From: an uncultured Collinsella sp.
GTDB lineage: Bacteria; Actinomycetota; Coriobacteriia; Coriobacteriales; Coriobacteriaceae
Length of the DNA stretch: 64,000 nucleotides
Assembly: GCA_900540985.1 (NCBI GenBank)
Contig: UQIC01000005.1
Span: 23,183-87,182, forward strand
Direction: 5' to 3'
This document shows, in pieces, positions 1-9,340 of this stretch (within the stretch, counting starts at the first letter, position 1; each line of letters starts with the position of its first letter). A program made the translations under genes and the position numbers. The notes under the pieces are model-generated. The model was not told where the DNA came from, made no database searches, and saw nothing but the letters and a program-made list of their open reading frames with translations.

Positions 1-143
1 CCGGCGTGGTGAGCTACATCAACACGCGCTCGCTCGGCGGCGTCGCCGCGTTCTTTATCTCGGCGCTCGGCTACCTGGGCACGGCCTTTGTGGTGAGCCA
101 CATTGGCAACTACATCGATAAGAAGGTGAGGATCCTCCGATGA
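1..143 (+). CDS. Polar amino-acid ABC transporter permease, C-terminal fragment
   Basis: Only the last ~46 codons are in the window, cut by the left edge. They encode a hydrophobic segment rich in Ala, Phe and Gly followed by a short basic tail ending KKVRILR. This fits the last membrane helix of a GlnP/HisM-type permease. The stop codon overlaps the ATG of the next permease (ATGA), the usual arrangement for the two permease subunits of an amino-acid importer. The family call rests mainly on that context. Confidence 0.7.
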   Translation, partial: GVVSYINTRSLGGVAAFFISALGYLGTAFVVSHIGNYIDKKVRILR

Positions 144-973
144 GCAAGCACTCCTCCCCTGCGCTTACCATGCGCGATGCGCTCTACGAGGCTCCCGGCC
201 CCAAGATGCGCGCCAAGATTCGCATCGGCACCGCCATCTCACTCGTCGCCGTCGCCGCGCTCGTCGCCCTGGTACTGCAGCGCTTTTATGTGACCGGCCA
301 ACTTTCGGTCCACTATTGGTATTTCTTTACGCACCTCACCACCTGGAAGTTCCTGCTTGCCGGCTTTGAGGGCACCGTTAAAGTCGCGCTCACCGCCGGC
401 GCCATCGCGCTGGTGCTGGGCCTCGCTCTCATGCTCGGCCGCACGAGCGACATCAAGCCGCTGCAGCTGGTTTGCCGCGTGCTCACCGATTTCTTCCGCG
501 GCGTGCCGAGCCTGCTGTTCATCTACTTCTTCTTTTTGGTGCTGCCCCAGTACAAGATCGCGCTGCCGTCGTTTTGGATGCTCACGCTTCCCGTTGCGCT
601 CGCTGCAGCCGGCGTACTTGCCGAGATTTTCCGCGCCGGCGTCAATGCCGTGCCGCGCGGCCAGGTCGAAGCCGCCCAGGCACTCGGTCTCTCCAAAGCT
701 AAAATCACCTTTAAAATCGTGTTGCCGCAGGCCATTCGGTTTATCATTCCGTCGTTGATTTCGCAACTTGTGGTCGTAGTCAAAGACACCACCGTCGCCT
801 ATGTGGTGAGCTACCCCGACCTCATGCAAAACGCCCGCGTGCTCATTACCAACTACGACGCCCTCGTGTCGGTCTACCTGGTTATCGCGGTCATCTACAT
901 CCTCATCAACGTCGCGATCAACAAGGCCGCTGTCTACGTTTCGCACAAGACCGGCGCGACCATCATCCGCTAA
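140..973 (+). CDS. Polar amino-acid ABC transporter permease (GluD/GlnP-like)
   Basis: Inner-membrane subunit of an importer for a polar amino acid, probably of the glutamate/glutamine class. The 277-aa protein has about five to six hydrophobic segments. The permease EAA loop is near residues 165-190 (EIFRAGVNAVPRGQVEAAQALG), where it docks on the ATPase. It overlaps the upstream permease by 4 nt and is followed 36 nt later by the ATPase, so the three genes should be one operon. The substrate cannot be read from sequence, and no binding-protein gene lies within the window. Confidence 0.9.
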   Translation: MSKHSSPALTMRDALYEAPGPKMRAKIRIGTAISLVAVAALVALVLQRFYVTGQLSVHYWYFFTHLTTWKFLLAGFEGTVKVALTAGAIALVLGLALMLGRTSDIKPLQLVCRVLTDFFRGVPSLLFIYFFFLVLPQYKIALPSFWMLTLPVALAAAGVLAEIFRAGVNAVPRGQVEAAQALGLSKAKITFKIVLPQAIRFIIPSLISQLVVVVKDTTVAYVVSYPDLMQNARVLITNYDALVSVYLVIAVIYILINVAINKAAVYVSHKTGATIIR

Positions 974-1009
974 CGCTTTACCATTTCTAGTCATAAGGAG
1001 CCGAGCACC

Positions 1010-1774
<765 letters not shown>

Positions 1775-1825
1775 CCAGACCGCCCACCTACCCGCCATGC
1801 CCATCCAAACTCGAAAGTTACACCT

Positions 1826-2635
1826 ATGATCGGAACTCGTACTTCATCGTCCTACACCCCGCACGTCGACGTCGCCCCCGCCGACCGCCCACTCATCCTC
1901 GTCGCACCGCGCTGGGAAGAGGCAGAGCCGTTTTTAACCGAGATGCTCTCCCCCAACGAGGAAATCGCAAGTGTCTTTGTCGATGCCATCCTTGCCGCTG
2001 GCGGCCTGCCGCTGCAGATGTCCATCACCGAGGACATTGAGGTCATCCGTCATTACGTCGATATCGCCGACGGCATCGCCATTCCCGGCGGCCCCGATGT
2101 CAATCCCAAACGTTGGGGCGATAATCGACCCTACGACCCCACCCTCTGCTGCGAGATCCGCGATAGCTTTGAGTTTAAGCTGGTCGGCGAGGTGCTCCGC
2201 GCCAAAAAGCCGCTCTTTACCACCTGCCGCGGCACGCAGCTGCTCAACGTCGCCACCGGCGGCACGCTGTGCATGGACGTGCCGAGCCTGGGTGCTCGCG
2301 AGGGCCGCACGCAGTGGCGCCATACCCACGTGCTCAACGACCCCGTGCATCCCGTCGAGGTCGTACCGGGCTCGCTGCTGGAACGCGCGGTTGGCGGGCA
2401 CAGGCTGATCCAGACCAACTCCGCACACCACTGCTGCGTCGACCGTCTGAGTAAAAGCACGCGCTTGGTCGCCAAAGCAACCGACGGCGTTCCCGAGTGC
2501 ATCGAAGTCGAAGGCCAGCCATTCTGCCTGGGCGTACAATGGCATCCTGAGTACACGTGGAAGACGCTCGAGACCGACTTTAACCTGTGGAAGTCGTTTG
2601 TCGAGGCAGCGGCAAAGGTTAAGAAGGCCCGTTAG
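1826..2635 (+). CDS. Gamma-glutamyl-gamma-aminobutyrate hydrolase family protein (peptidase C26, PuuD-like)
   Basis: Class I glutamine-amidotransferase-fold hydrolase expected to cleave gamma-glutamyl amide bonds. The 269-aa protein has the nucleophile Cys in TTCRGTQLLNVATGG (about residue 134), oxyanion Gly residues in IPGGPDVNP, and the His/Glu pair in QWHPE near the C-terminus. Length fits PuuD. Its place as last gene of the amino-acid importer operon suggests the imported compound may be gamma-glutamylated, or that released glutamate is salvaged; that is inference. A strong terminator follows. Confidence 0.88.
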   Translation: MIGTRTSSSYTPHVDVAPADRPLILVAPRWEEAEPFLTEMLSPNEEIASVFVDAILAAGGLPLQMSITEDIEVIRHYVDIADGIAIPGGPDVNPKRWGDNRPYDPTLCCEIRDSFEFKLVGEVLRAKKPLFTTCRGTQLLNVATGGTLCMDVPSLGAREGRTQWRHTHVLNDPVHPVEVVPGSLLERAVGGHRLIQTNSAHHCCVDRLSKSTRLVAKATDGVPECIEVEGQPFCLGVQWHPEYTWKTLETDFNLWKSFVEAAAKVKKAR

Positions 2636-2658
2636 CTCGCGAACCACAAAACAGATAA

Positions 2659-2700
2659 GGGTGCCCCGCCGGCCACATGGTCCGGCGGGGCACCCTTTTT
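2659..2700 (+). terminator. Rho-independent terminator
   Basis: A perfect 14-bp stem, GGGTGCCCCGCCGG pairing with its complement at 2682-2695 across a 9-nt loop, is followed by TTTTT. It ends the importer/hydrolase operon and separates it from the convergent Hpt gene. Confidence 0.92.
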
Positions 2701-2745
2701 GTGACTACATCAACGGACTTGGGGCAGCCCAAGGCTCGTAAGCTC

Positions 2746-3102
2746 TTATTCAGCCGCCTCGCGCAGGGCCGACAACGTGGCCGCATATTGCTGCTGCAAC
2801 GCATGCATTCCCTCGCGAGCGCCGTCAACGGCATCGGCGCCACGCAGCGCTTCGGTCACCACGACCGCCGGCTCGTACAGATTATCGAATCCCAGGTTCT
2901 GGCTCACGCCCTTGAGCGTGTGCGCTGCCATAAACGCACCTTCGGCGTCTCCTGCCGCCATGGCGGCCTCCAGCTTGTCCATGCTCTCGTCATCCAAAAA
3001 CTTGAGGGCAAAGCGGGCAAGCGTTTCCTCGCCCATCAGCCGAGCGCACGCGTCATCATAATTGGCGCCAATCTTCTCATACGCCTCACGCATGGAAATC
3101 AT
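2746..3102 (-). CDS. Hpt domain phosphotransfer protein
   Basis: Histidine phosphotransfer protein of a phosphorelay. The 118-aa helical protein has the phospho-acceptor His at about residue 61 in the motif AAHTLKGVSQNLGF, typical of stand-alone Hpt domains. It lies 23 nt downstream of the receiver/HD-GYP gene on the same strand, so the two are very likely co-transcribed and may exchange phosphate. No histidine kinase gene is in the window. Confidence 0.88.
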   Translation of the reverse strand: MISMREAYEKIGANYDDACARLMGEETLARFALKFLDDESMDKLEAAMAAGDAEGAFMAAHTLKGVSQNLGFDNLYEPAVVVTEALRGADAVDGAREGMHALQQQYAATLSALREAAE

Positions 3103-3125
3103 GGATTAAAACTCCTTTGGTCAAA

Positions 3126-5006
3126 CTAAATCGTGGGAAACGCGACGACGTCGGCGGGGCGTGCCAACGTCTCGGCAATACGGTCTTGCACCTCGAGCAG
3201 GCAGTCGAGCAACAGCGGGTTAAACTCACCGCACTTACCGTCCAGGATCATCTGGATCGCCTCCTTGTGCGGGATAGCGTCCTTGTACACGCGCACGCTC
3301 GTCAGCGCATCGTACACGTCGGCCACCGAGACCACCTGCGCGGCAATGGGAATCTCGTTGCCTTTAAGGCCATCGGGATAACCCCTGCCGTCCCAGCGCT
3401 CGTGATGCCAACGCGCAATCTGGTACGCATATTCCATAAGCGCATTGCCGACGTGATGGCGGCCCAGCTCAAGCAACATGTCGGCGCCAATCGTAGTATG
3501 CGTCTTCATAATCTCGAACTCCTCGGGCGTAAGGCGCCCGGGTTTGTTGAGAATCGCATCGTCAATCGCCATCTTGCCGATATCGTGCAGCGCCGAAGCC
3601 AGGGCAATCGTGGAGCGTTCCTCATTGTCGAGGGAGATCGTGTCGCTACGCTGGACCAGACAGTCAAGCAGCAGCTCGGTCAGCTTCTCGATGTTCGTAA
3701 CGTGCCTGCCGCTCTCGCCGTTGCGAAGCTCCATGACGCCGGCCATGATGTCAATGAGCATGCGACTGTTCTTGACGCGCTCGTTGTACTGCTGGGACAG
3801 CAGGCTCGTCAGGCGGCGCTGTTTGGCGTATAGGCGGATGGTGTTGCTTACACGGCGGCGCACGACACGGGAGTCAAACGGGCGGTTGATATAGTCCGAG
3901 GCGCCCAGCTCGTACGCGCGCAGAACCATATCATCGGAATCTTCGCTCGAAATCATGATGAAAGGCAGATTGTCGATACCCGATCGGCGCGACAGATCGG
4001 CCAGCACCTTAAAGCCGCTTATGCCCGGCATGACAATATCCAGCAGCACGAGCGACAACTCATCGCCATAGCGGTCGACCATGTCGAGCGCCGTACGACC
4101 GTTGGCGGACTCGAGGATGCAATACTCGTCCTTGAGCATCTCGTTGAGAATGGCTCGGTTCATCTCGGAGTCATCGACAATAAGCACCAAAGGCTTTTCG
4201 CTTTGGAAGGCTTCGATGGAATCGGCATCGGTCACGACCGTACCGGCTTTTGCCTTAGCGCGGCTCAATAACTGGACAGCGCGGCCAACGCCCTCATCGA
4301 CCGTCTCGCCATGAATGCGAACGCCACCAACACATGCCGTCAAGCTCACGTACTCATGGCCCGGAATAATCGTGGAACGAACGGCATCGGACACCTGATG
4401 CAGGCGACGGGTGAAGTCATCGGAGGGAATATTGGGCATGACAACCACAAACTTGTCGCAGCCATAGCGCACAAGCTCGTCAGTCGAACGGATTCCGCTG
4501 CGCATGGCTGTCGCCACAGCACCGAGCGCAAGGTCGCCGGCATGACGGCCACACGTATCGTTGAAGACCCTAAAATCATCAAGGTCGATCATCGCAACGC
4601 CGGCATTCATGCGGGCGCTTCGGAGCTTTTCCTCGTAATACCGGCGATTATGCACGCTCGTCAGCACGTCGGTGTAGACAAGGTCCTCTTCTGCAGCCTC
4701 TTGCCCATCGATCGGACGCACCATCAGCAGGACATGAGGCTTGCCCTCGACCTTCAGAGGGCGCAGATGGGCACGGTACTCAACGCCATCGTTGAGCAGT
4801 TGCTCCGACACCTCATCGGAATCTGTCAAGGCCTCAAGACTCGACTGGCGCAGGCAAGGGCAGCGATCACCGGCGAGTAGGCAGTTAGGCTCGCTCTTAA
4901 TCTGATCGGCCGACAGTAAGCGTACCACGGGGTAGGTCTTCGCGACACGGGCGACCTCGGCGGCAGCCTCCTCGTCGGTTAGATTGACCTCGTGATTATT
5001 GAGCAT
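3126..5006 (-). CDS. Degenerate GGDEF - receiver - HD-GYP signalling protein
   Basis: Probable c-di-GMP phosphodiesterase under phosphorelay control. Layout of the 626 aa: N-terminal region of unclear fold with Cys residues (1-108); GGDEF-type domain (about 110-260) whose signature reads GCDKF at 182-186, so cyclase activity is probably lost; receiver domain (about 272-390) with acidic pair D278/D279 and phospho-acceptor D323 in LLDIVMPG, but Arg (R375 in INRPF) where the family normally has Lys; HD-GYP domain (about 415-610) with H474-D475 in HDIGK and GYP at 542-544. The HD-GYP part looks intact. The Hpt gene follows in the same operon. Confidence 0.9.
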   Translation of the reverse strand: MLNNHEVNLTDEEAAAEVARVAKTYPVVRLLSADQIKSEPNCLLAGDRCPCLRQSSLEALTDSDEVSEQLLNDGVEYRAHLRPLKVEGKPHVLLMVRPIDGQEAAEEDLVYTDVLTSVHNRRYYEEKLRSARMNAGVAMIDLDDFRVFNDTCGRHAGDLALGAVATAMRSGIRSTDELVRYGCDKFVVVMPNIPSDDFTRRLHQVSDAVRSTIIPGHEYVSLTACVGGVRIHGETVDEGVGRAVQLLSRAKAKAGTVVTDADSIEAFQSEKPLVLIVDDSEMNRAILNEMLKDEYCILESANGRTALDMVDRYGDELSLVLLDIVMPGISGFKVLADLSRRSGIDNLPFIMISSEDSDDMVLRAYELGASDYINRPFDSRVVRRRVSNTIRLYAKQRRLTSLLSQQYNERVKNSRMLIDIMAGVMELRNGESGRHVTNIEKLTELLLDCLVQRSDTISLDNEERSTIALASALHDIGKMAIDDAILNKPGRLTPEEFEIMKTHTTIGADMLLELGRHHVGNALMEYAYQIARWHHERWDGRGYPDGLKGNEIPIAAQVVSVADVYDALTSVRVYKDAIPHKEAIQMILDGKCGEFNPLLLDCLLEVQDRIAETLARPADVVAFPTI

Positions 5007-5217
5007 ATGGGGCCCTTTCGATAGCTTCGCATGGTAGCGGTGGGTTCCAAATGTTACAAGGGTAACACCTTGCCGATGCAGGTAAGCACGTAAATGCTGT
5101 TACATTTTTATGAGTTGGCAGACGGCGCGATTGAAGCCGCAGACGTGAGGCTTTGAACACATTTGTTAACAATGCCGAAACGTTTGCGGATGAAGCCTGC
5201 TTTGGCTATTGCGGGTG

Positions 5218-6015
5218 TTAGAGCCCCAGGATGCCAAGGACAGTCTGGGCAGCCGCTCCCGGGCGATCGCGCAGGCCGTTGTGCGCGCCGGGAACCATTA
5301 CGAGTGGACAGTCCAAAAGCTCAGCCGCCACCCTTGTGCCCGCCTCGCGAGGCGTGCCAATCGAGAGCTCGCCCAGGAGCACGGCGGCCACCGTTCTTGA
5401 CGCGCGGACGCTATCCCAATCGGGAACGCAGGTCATAGTAATCCCGTATTCGTTTGCCATGAAGCTGCGGCCGTTGCGCAGGGCATGCTTGGCTTCTGCC
5501 TCGGTTAACTTGGGGGCCTCAGGGTCCGAATCGCCGATGGCGCCCAGGAAGGCCCGTAATGCCCTGGAGACCTTTCCCGCGGCGATCATCTCGAGCAAAA
5601 CCGGGGCCGCGCCCAGACCGGCACCCTCATCCGTCACGGCGGGTTCATGCAGAATCGCACGCGAGATTATGTCGGGGTTTGCACGGAGAAGCTCCAGGGC
5701 CACCAACGTACCGGCACTGTGCGCGAGCACGTTTGCCGGAGCGCCAATATGCTCGATAACAGCCTGCAGGTCGGCGGCCTGGGCAGCGAGGTCGTAGCGT
5801 CCGCCTGCAGCGTCGCCGCTCTCGCCGCAACCGCGGCGGTCGTAGGCAATGACGCGACAGTCGCGGGCGAGCTCACGGGCGATGGCATCAAAAAAGACGC
5901 CGTCGACGCACGCACCGTGCACGCACACCAAGGCGGGTGCATCGGACGATGCAACCGGGCCGGCATACTCGCGGCAGGCGATCGTGGTGCCCGCATTCTC
6001 GACCGTAAAATCCAT
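5218..6015 (-). CDS. Alpha/beta hydrolase
   Basis: Soluble alpha/beta-hydrolase-fold enzyme of unknown substrate, 265 aa from this start. Visible motifs: oxyanion region VHGACVDG, YDRRGCGESG after strand 4, nucleophile Ser in the elbow LAHSAGT (Ala where GxSxG usually has the first Gly), and a C-terminal His in GAHNGLRD. The start is uncertain: ATGs at 6027 and 6078 are also in frame, but 6015 gives the usual family N-terminus and follows a G-rich stretch. It stands alone, divergent from the radical SAM gene. Confidence 0.82.
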   Translation of the reverse strand: MDFTVENAGTTIACREYAGPVASSDAPALVCVHGACVDGVFFDAIARELARDCRVIAYDRRGCGESGDAAGGRYDLAAQAADLQAVIEHIGAPANVLAHSAGTLVALELLRANPDIISRAILHEPAVTDEGAGLGAAPVLLEMIAAGKVSRALRAFLGAIGDSDPEAPKLTEAEAKHALRNGRSFMANEYGITMTCVPDWDSVRASRTVAAVLLGELSIGTPREAGTRVAAELLDCPLVMVPGAHNGLRDRPGAAAQTVLGILGL

Positions 6016-6190
6016 GTTGTGCCCCATCGTCTTGCGTTTTGTCAACAGATTAACTGTACCCGACCCGACACCTTTCATGACGCGGCATCGAAGGCAGAGT
6101 TAAAAAACGAAACCTGCAAAGCACAAGCCCGGACCATACGTTGGAGCCGATGCTATGCTTAAGGTTAATTGTCTTGAGGAGCTTTTACCT

Positions 6191-6967
6191 ATGTCTACGT
6201 TTCTAAATGCCAGCCCCATCTTTGGGCCCGTTCGCAGCCGTCGCCTGGGCCTTTCGCTCGGTGTCAACATGATGCCGGCGAGCGGCAAGATCTGCACGTT
6301 CGACTGCATCTACTGCGAGAACGGTCTCAATGCCGAGCGCCCCTGCCACGAATCGTATAACACGGCTGCCGTGGTGCTCGATGCACTCGAGGCCAAATTG
6401 CGCGAGATGGCAGTCGAAGGTGAGCTGCCCGATGTGATCACCTTCGCAGGCAACGGCGAACCCACCGCTGCACCGGAGTTTCCGCAGGCGATTGCCGGCG
6501 CCGTTGCACTGCGCGACGAGTTGGCACCGAACAGCAAGATTGCCGTGCTCTCCAACGGCACGCGCGCCGATCGCCCCGAGGTGCACGATGCGCTCATGAT
6601 GGTCGACGACAACATCCTCAAGCTCGATACGGTCGACCCGGCGTTTATCCAGCTGCTCGACCAGCCCGTTGGCCCCTACGGCGTCGAGCACCAGATCGAG
6701 ACGTTCGCAAGCTTTGACGGTCACGTTATTATCCAGACGATCTTTTTGACCGGCGAGTATCAGGGCAAGCTCATCGACAACACCGGCGAGGAGTACGTTG
6801 CCCCCTGGCTCGCGGCGCTTGAGCGCATTCGCCCACAAGAAGCGACCATCTACACGGTGGCGCGCGAGACACCGGTCGCCGGCCTTGCCAAGGCAGCACC
6901 CGAGGTGCTCGACACGATCGCTGCACGCGTGCGCGCCCTCGGCATCCCCTGCCAGGTGAGCTACTAG
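6191..6967 (+). CDS. Radical SAM protein (COG0731-like Fe-S oxidoreductase)
   Basis: Binds a [4Fe-4S] cluster through CTFDCIYC (CxxxCxxC) near residues 36-43 and should cleave S-adenosylmethionine to a 5'-deoxyadenosyl radical. The opening GPVRSRRLGLSLG and the FAGNGEPT segment resemble the COG0731 group related to TYW1, so a tRNA- or protein-modifying role is possible but not shown. The 258-aa start is set by TTGAGGAG about 10 nt upstream; an in-frame ATG at 6155 lacks a ribosome site. Confidence 0.82.
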   Translation: MSTFLNASPIFGPVRSRRLGLSLGVNMMPASGKICTFDCIYCENGLNAERPCHESYNTAAVVLDALEAKLREMAVEGELPDVITFAGNGEPTAAPEFPQAIAGAVALRDELAPNSKIAVLSNGTRADRPEVHDALMMVDDNILKLDTVDPAFIQLLDQPVGPYGVEHQIETFASFDGHVIIQTIFLTGEYQGKLIDNTGEEYVAPWLAALERIRPQEATIYTVARETPVAGLAKAAPEVLDTIAARVRALGIPCQVSY

Positions 6968-7008
6968 CAAAACCACGCAGCAGCTAGCGCCCGCCACCCC
7001 GCTCCATC

Positions 7009-7075
7009 AGTTGCGGTGATATAGTTCCTGTTTATGCTGTTAAACCGCTTAAATCGGAACTATATCACCGCAACT
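7009..7075. repeat. Family C hairpin, copy 1
   Basis: A perfect 20-bp inverted repeat, arms AGTTGCGGTGATATAGTTCC and its complement, encloses about 27 nt. Total 67 nt. It lies between the radical SAM gene and map. Three more copies of nearly constant length occur in the window (13397, 14640, 33218). Confidence 0.9.
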
Positions 7076-7127
7076 TTTATGGACGCGTGAGTGGGCTATA
7101 CTAGCTGCGGATGAAAGGAAGTTAGCC

Positions 7128-8015
7128 ATGTATGACAAAGGACCCGTGCCTGGCCGCAACGACGCTTGCTGGTGCGGCAGCGGCAAGAAATACAAGAAAT
7201 GCCATAGCGCCTTTGATGAGCGCCTCGAGCGCTTGTGGGAAGAGGGCTGGGAGGTTCTGCCCCGCACGCTCTACAAGACGCCCGCCGATATCGAGGGCAT
7301 CAAGCGCTCGGCCGCCATCAACGTGGGCGTGCTCGATTACGTAGGCGAGCACATCGCCGCAGGCATGACTACCAACCAGATCGACCAGATGATCTACGAC
7401 TACACCGTCGAGCACGGTGGTACGCCGGCCGACCTCAACTACGAGGGCTACCCTAAGAGCGTGTGCACCTCGATCAACGACGTGGTCTGCCACGGCATTC
7501 CCTGCGATGCGGATGTGCTGCACGAGGGCGACATCATCAACGTGGACTGCTCCACGATCTTGGACGGCTACTTTAGCGACTCGAGCCGCATGTTCTGTAT
7601 CGGCGAGGTCTCGGCCGAGCGCCAGCGCCTGGTCGACGTCACCCGCGCCAGCGTGGAGGCGGGTCTGGCGGCCGTCAAGCCATGGCTACCGCTGTCCGTT
7701 ATGGCCGAGGCCGTGCAAAAGACCGTCGAGGACGCCGGCTTTAGCGTGGTGCGCGAGTACGGCGGACACGGCATTGGCAAGGAGTTCCACGAGGACCCGT
7801 TTGTGGGCTTTACCACCGAGGCACCCGATGTGGACACCATCATGGCCCCGGGTATGGTCTTTACCATCGAGCCCATGGTCAACGCCGGAGCGCCCGACAT
7901 TAAGATTAGCAAGGGCGACGGCTGGTGTGTGCGCACCAAGGACGGTAGCGACTCCGCCCAGTGCGAGGTACAGCTCGTGGTGACCGAGGACGGCTACGAG
8001 CTGCTGAGCTGGTAG
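7128..8015 (+). CDS. map: Type I methionine aminopeptidase with N-terminal SEC-C zinc motif
   Basis: Removes initiator Met from nascent proteins using two divalent metals. Residues 14-26 form a SEC-C-type site (CWCGSGKKYKKCH), an extension that may help ribosome association. The catalytic pita-bread domain follows, with VCHGIP, metal ligands in VDCSTILDGYFSDSS, the His in GGHGIG and Glu in TIEPM. Length 295 aa fits SEC-C forms. An AAAGGAAG ribosome site precedes the ATG, and a terminator follows. Monocistronic. Confidence 0.95.
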   Translation: MYDKGPVPGRNDACWCGSGKKYKKCHSAFDERLERLWEEGWEVLPRTLYKTPADIEGIKRSAAINVGVLDYVGEHIAAGMTTNQIDQMIYDYTVEHGGTPADLNYEGYPKSVCTSINDVVCHGIPCDADVLHEGDIINVDCSTILDGYFSDSSRMFCIGEVSAERQRLVDVTRASVEAGLAAVKPWLPLSVMAEAVQKTVEDAGFSVVREYGGHGIGKEFHEDPFVGFTTEAPDVDTIMAPGMVFTIEPMVNAGAPDIKISKGDGWCVRTKDGSDSAQCEVQLVVTEDGYELLSW

Positions 8016-8024
8016 CCGTGGATG

Positions 8025-8068
8025 CGCCGGATGCTGACGGGCACGCTCGTCTTGCATCCGGCGTTTTT
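8025..8068 (+). terminator. Rho-independent terminator after map
   Basis: CGCCGGATGC pairs perfectly with GCATCCGGCG at 8054-8063 across a 19-nt loop and is followed by TTTTT. Confidence 0.88.
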
Positions 8069-8089
8069 ATTTGAACGTTTTGCCTGATA

Positions 8090-8126
8090 CAACCTGCCAA
8101 AATAAACCTGTCCCTTTTTGGCAGGT
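8090..8126. repeat. Family D hairpin (CTGTCCC loop), copy 1
   Basis: ACCTGCCAAAA pairs with TTTTGGCAGGT around the loop TAAACCTGTCCCT. It lies just before the ribosome site of the dehydrogenase gene, inside what would be an N-terminal extension of that reading frame, which argues for the downstream GTG start. Confidence 0.9.
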
Positions 8127-8145
8127 CGAGCGGAGAGGACTGCTT

Positions 8146-9081
8146 GTGAACATTCTGGTTTTGTTGCCCGTCAACGACCGTCATCGCGCAATTCTTGAGT
8201 CGAGCGCTCCGGGCGAGGACTTTATCTACACGAGCTCCGACGCCGCCACGCGCGAGCAGGTCGCCGATGCCGACGTGATCTTGGGCAACATCGACCCTGG
8301 CATGCTCACGGCATGCGAACATCTCCAGCTGTTGCAATTGCAGACCGCCGGCTATGACGACTACCTTGCCGCCGGCACCGTGCCGGCCGACGCCAAACTG
8401 TCTTGCTCGGTGGGCGCCTACGGCCAGGCCGTAAGCGAGCACATGTTTGCCATGGTGCTGTCTATGATGAAGCGCCTGCCCGGCTATCACGACTTGCAGC
8501 GCGAGCATCGCTGGGAGGATTTGGGGTCGGTCACCTCGCTCAAAAACGCCAATGTGCTGGTGCTGGGCGCAGGCGATATCGGCGGCCACTTCGCCACGCT
8601 CTGCCGCAGCATGGGCGCGCACGTCCGCGGCATCAAGCGCCATCCGCTCGTCTACCCCATTGTATTTGAGGACATGGACGACATGGATGCCCTGCCCGAG
8701 CGCCTGGCCGAGGCGGACGTTGTCGCATCCTTTATGCCCAGCACGCCCGAGACCCGCAGCCTGGCGAACGCCGAGTTCTTCGCCGCGATGAAACCGGGCG
8801 CCTTCTTTGCCAACGGCGGCCGCGGCGATCTTGTGGTTGCCGACGATTTAGTTGCCGCTCTGGAGTCGGGACATCTCGCCGGCGCCGCGGTCGACGTCAC
8901 CGACCCCGAGCCGCTGCCCGCCGCAAGCCCGCTGTGGGATGCGCCCAACATGCTCATCACGCCGCACGTCTCCGGTTGGTTCCACTTGGAGGCTACGCTC
9001 AACAATGTGGTCGACATTGCCGCAGAGAATCTGCGTCACCTGCAAGCCGGCGAGACCCTGCGTTGCTGGATCGAGCATTAG
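8146..9081 (+). CDS. D-2-hydroxyacid dehydrogenase, NAD-binding
   Basis: NAD(P)-dependent reductase of 2-keto acids, related to D-lactate/phosphoglycerate dehydrogenases. The 311-aa protein has the Rossmann motif VLGAGDIGG (about residue 140), Arg in FANGGRGDL near 225, Glu in the DVTDPEPLP segment and His in ITPHVSG. The specific substrate is not evident. I choose GTG 8146 (MNILVLLPVN) because GGAGAGGA lies 6 nt upstream; an earlier in-frame ATG at 8071 would translate through the repeat hairpin. A family B element begins 3 nt after the stop. Confidence 0.88.
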   Translation: MNILVLLPVNDRHRAILESSAPGEDFIYTSSDAATREQVADADVILGNIDPGMLTACEHLQLLQLQTAGYDDYLAAGTVPADAKLSCSVGAYGQAVSEHMFAMVLSMMKRLPGYHDLQREHRWEDLGSVTSLKNANVLVLGAGDIGGHFATLCRSMGAHVRGIKRHPLVYPIVFEDMDDMDALPERLAEADVVASFMPSTPETRSLANAEFFAAMKPGAFFANGGRGDLVVADDLVAALESGHLAGAAVDVTDPEPLPAASPLWDAPNMLITPHVSGWFHLEATLNNVVDIAAENLRHLQAGETLRCWIEH

Positions 9082-9084
9082 GTT

Positions 9085-9218
9085 GTTCCGGCGTTTTGCC
9101 AAACGCCGGAACCCCTCGACGCTGTGCGCCGCCCAGAGCGACAATTTGCCATTCAAAAGGCAAGGCATGACCAGAAGGTCTATGCCTTGCCTTTTTCATG
9201 CCAACTTGTTCGCTCTGG
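9085..9218. repeat. Family B structured element, copy 1
   Basis: Four nested helices: P1 GTTCCGGCGTTT with complement (9085-9096/9101-9112, 4-nt loop TGCC); P2 CCAGAGCGA (9133-9141/9210-9218); P3 14 bp (9155-9168/9182-9195); apical GACC-AGAA-GGTC. The second copy, at 50653, has the same order and spacing but different, still complementary stems. It starts 3 nt after the dehydrogenase stop codon. Confidence 0.8.
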
Positions 9219-9288
9219 ACATCGCTCGCTGACGTTTGCCCAACCTGCGGTGTCTTAACAATTCTGTCCAGCTGTTGGCATTGCGGCA

Positions 9289-9340
9289 TTTGCCCAGATA
9301 AAACCTGCCAAAATGAACCTGTCCCTTTTTGGTAGGTTTT
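9289..9340. repeat. Family D hairpin, copy 2
   Basis: The conserved flank TTTGCCCAGATAA is followed by AAACCTGCCAAAA, a loop containing AACCTGTCCC, and TTTTGGTAGGTTT. One G-T wobble replaces G-C in the stem. The right arm overlaps the stop codon of the convergent M18 peptidase gene. Confidence 0.88.

Noticed and set aside
8071..8145. N-terminal extension of the 2-hydroxyacid dehydrogenase
   Set aside because: It would translate a family D hairpin, adds no homologous residues, and the GTG at 8146 has a proper ribosome site.
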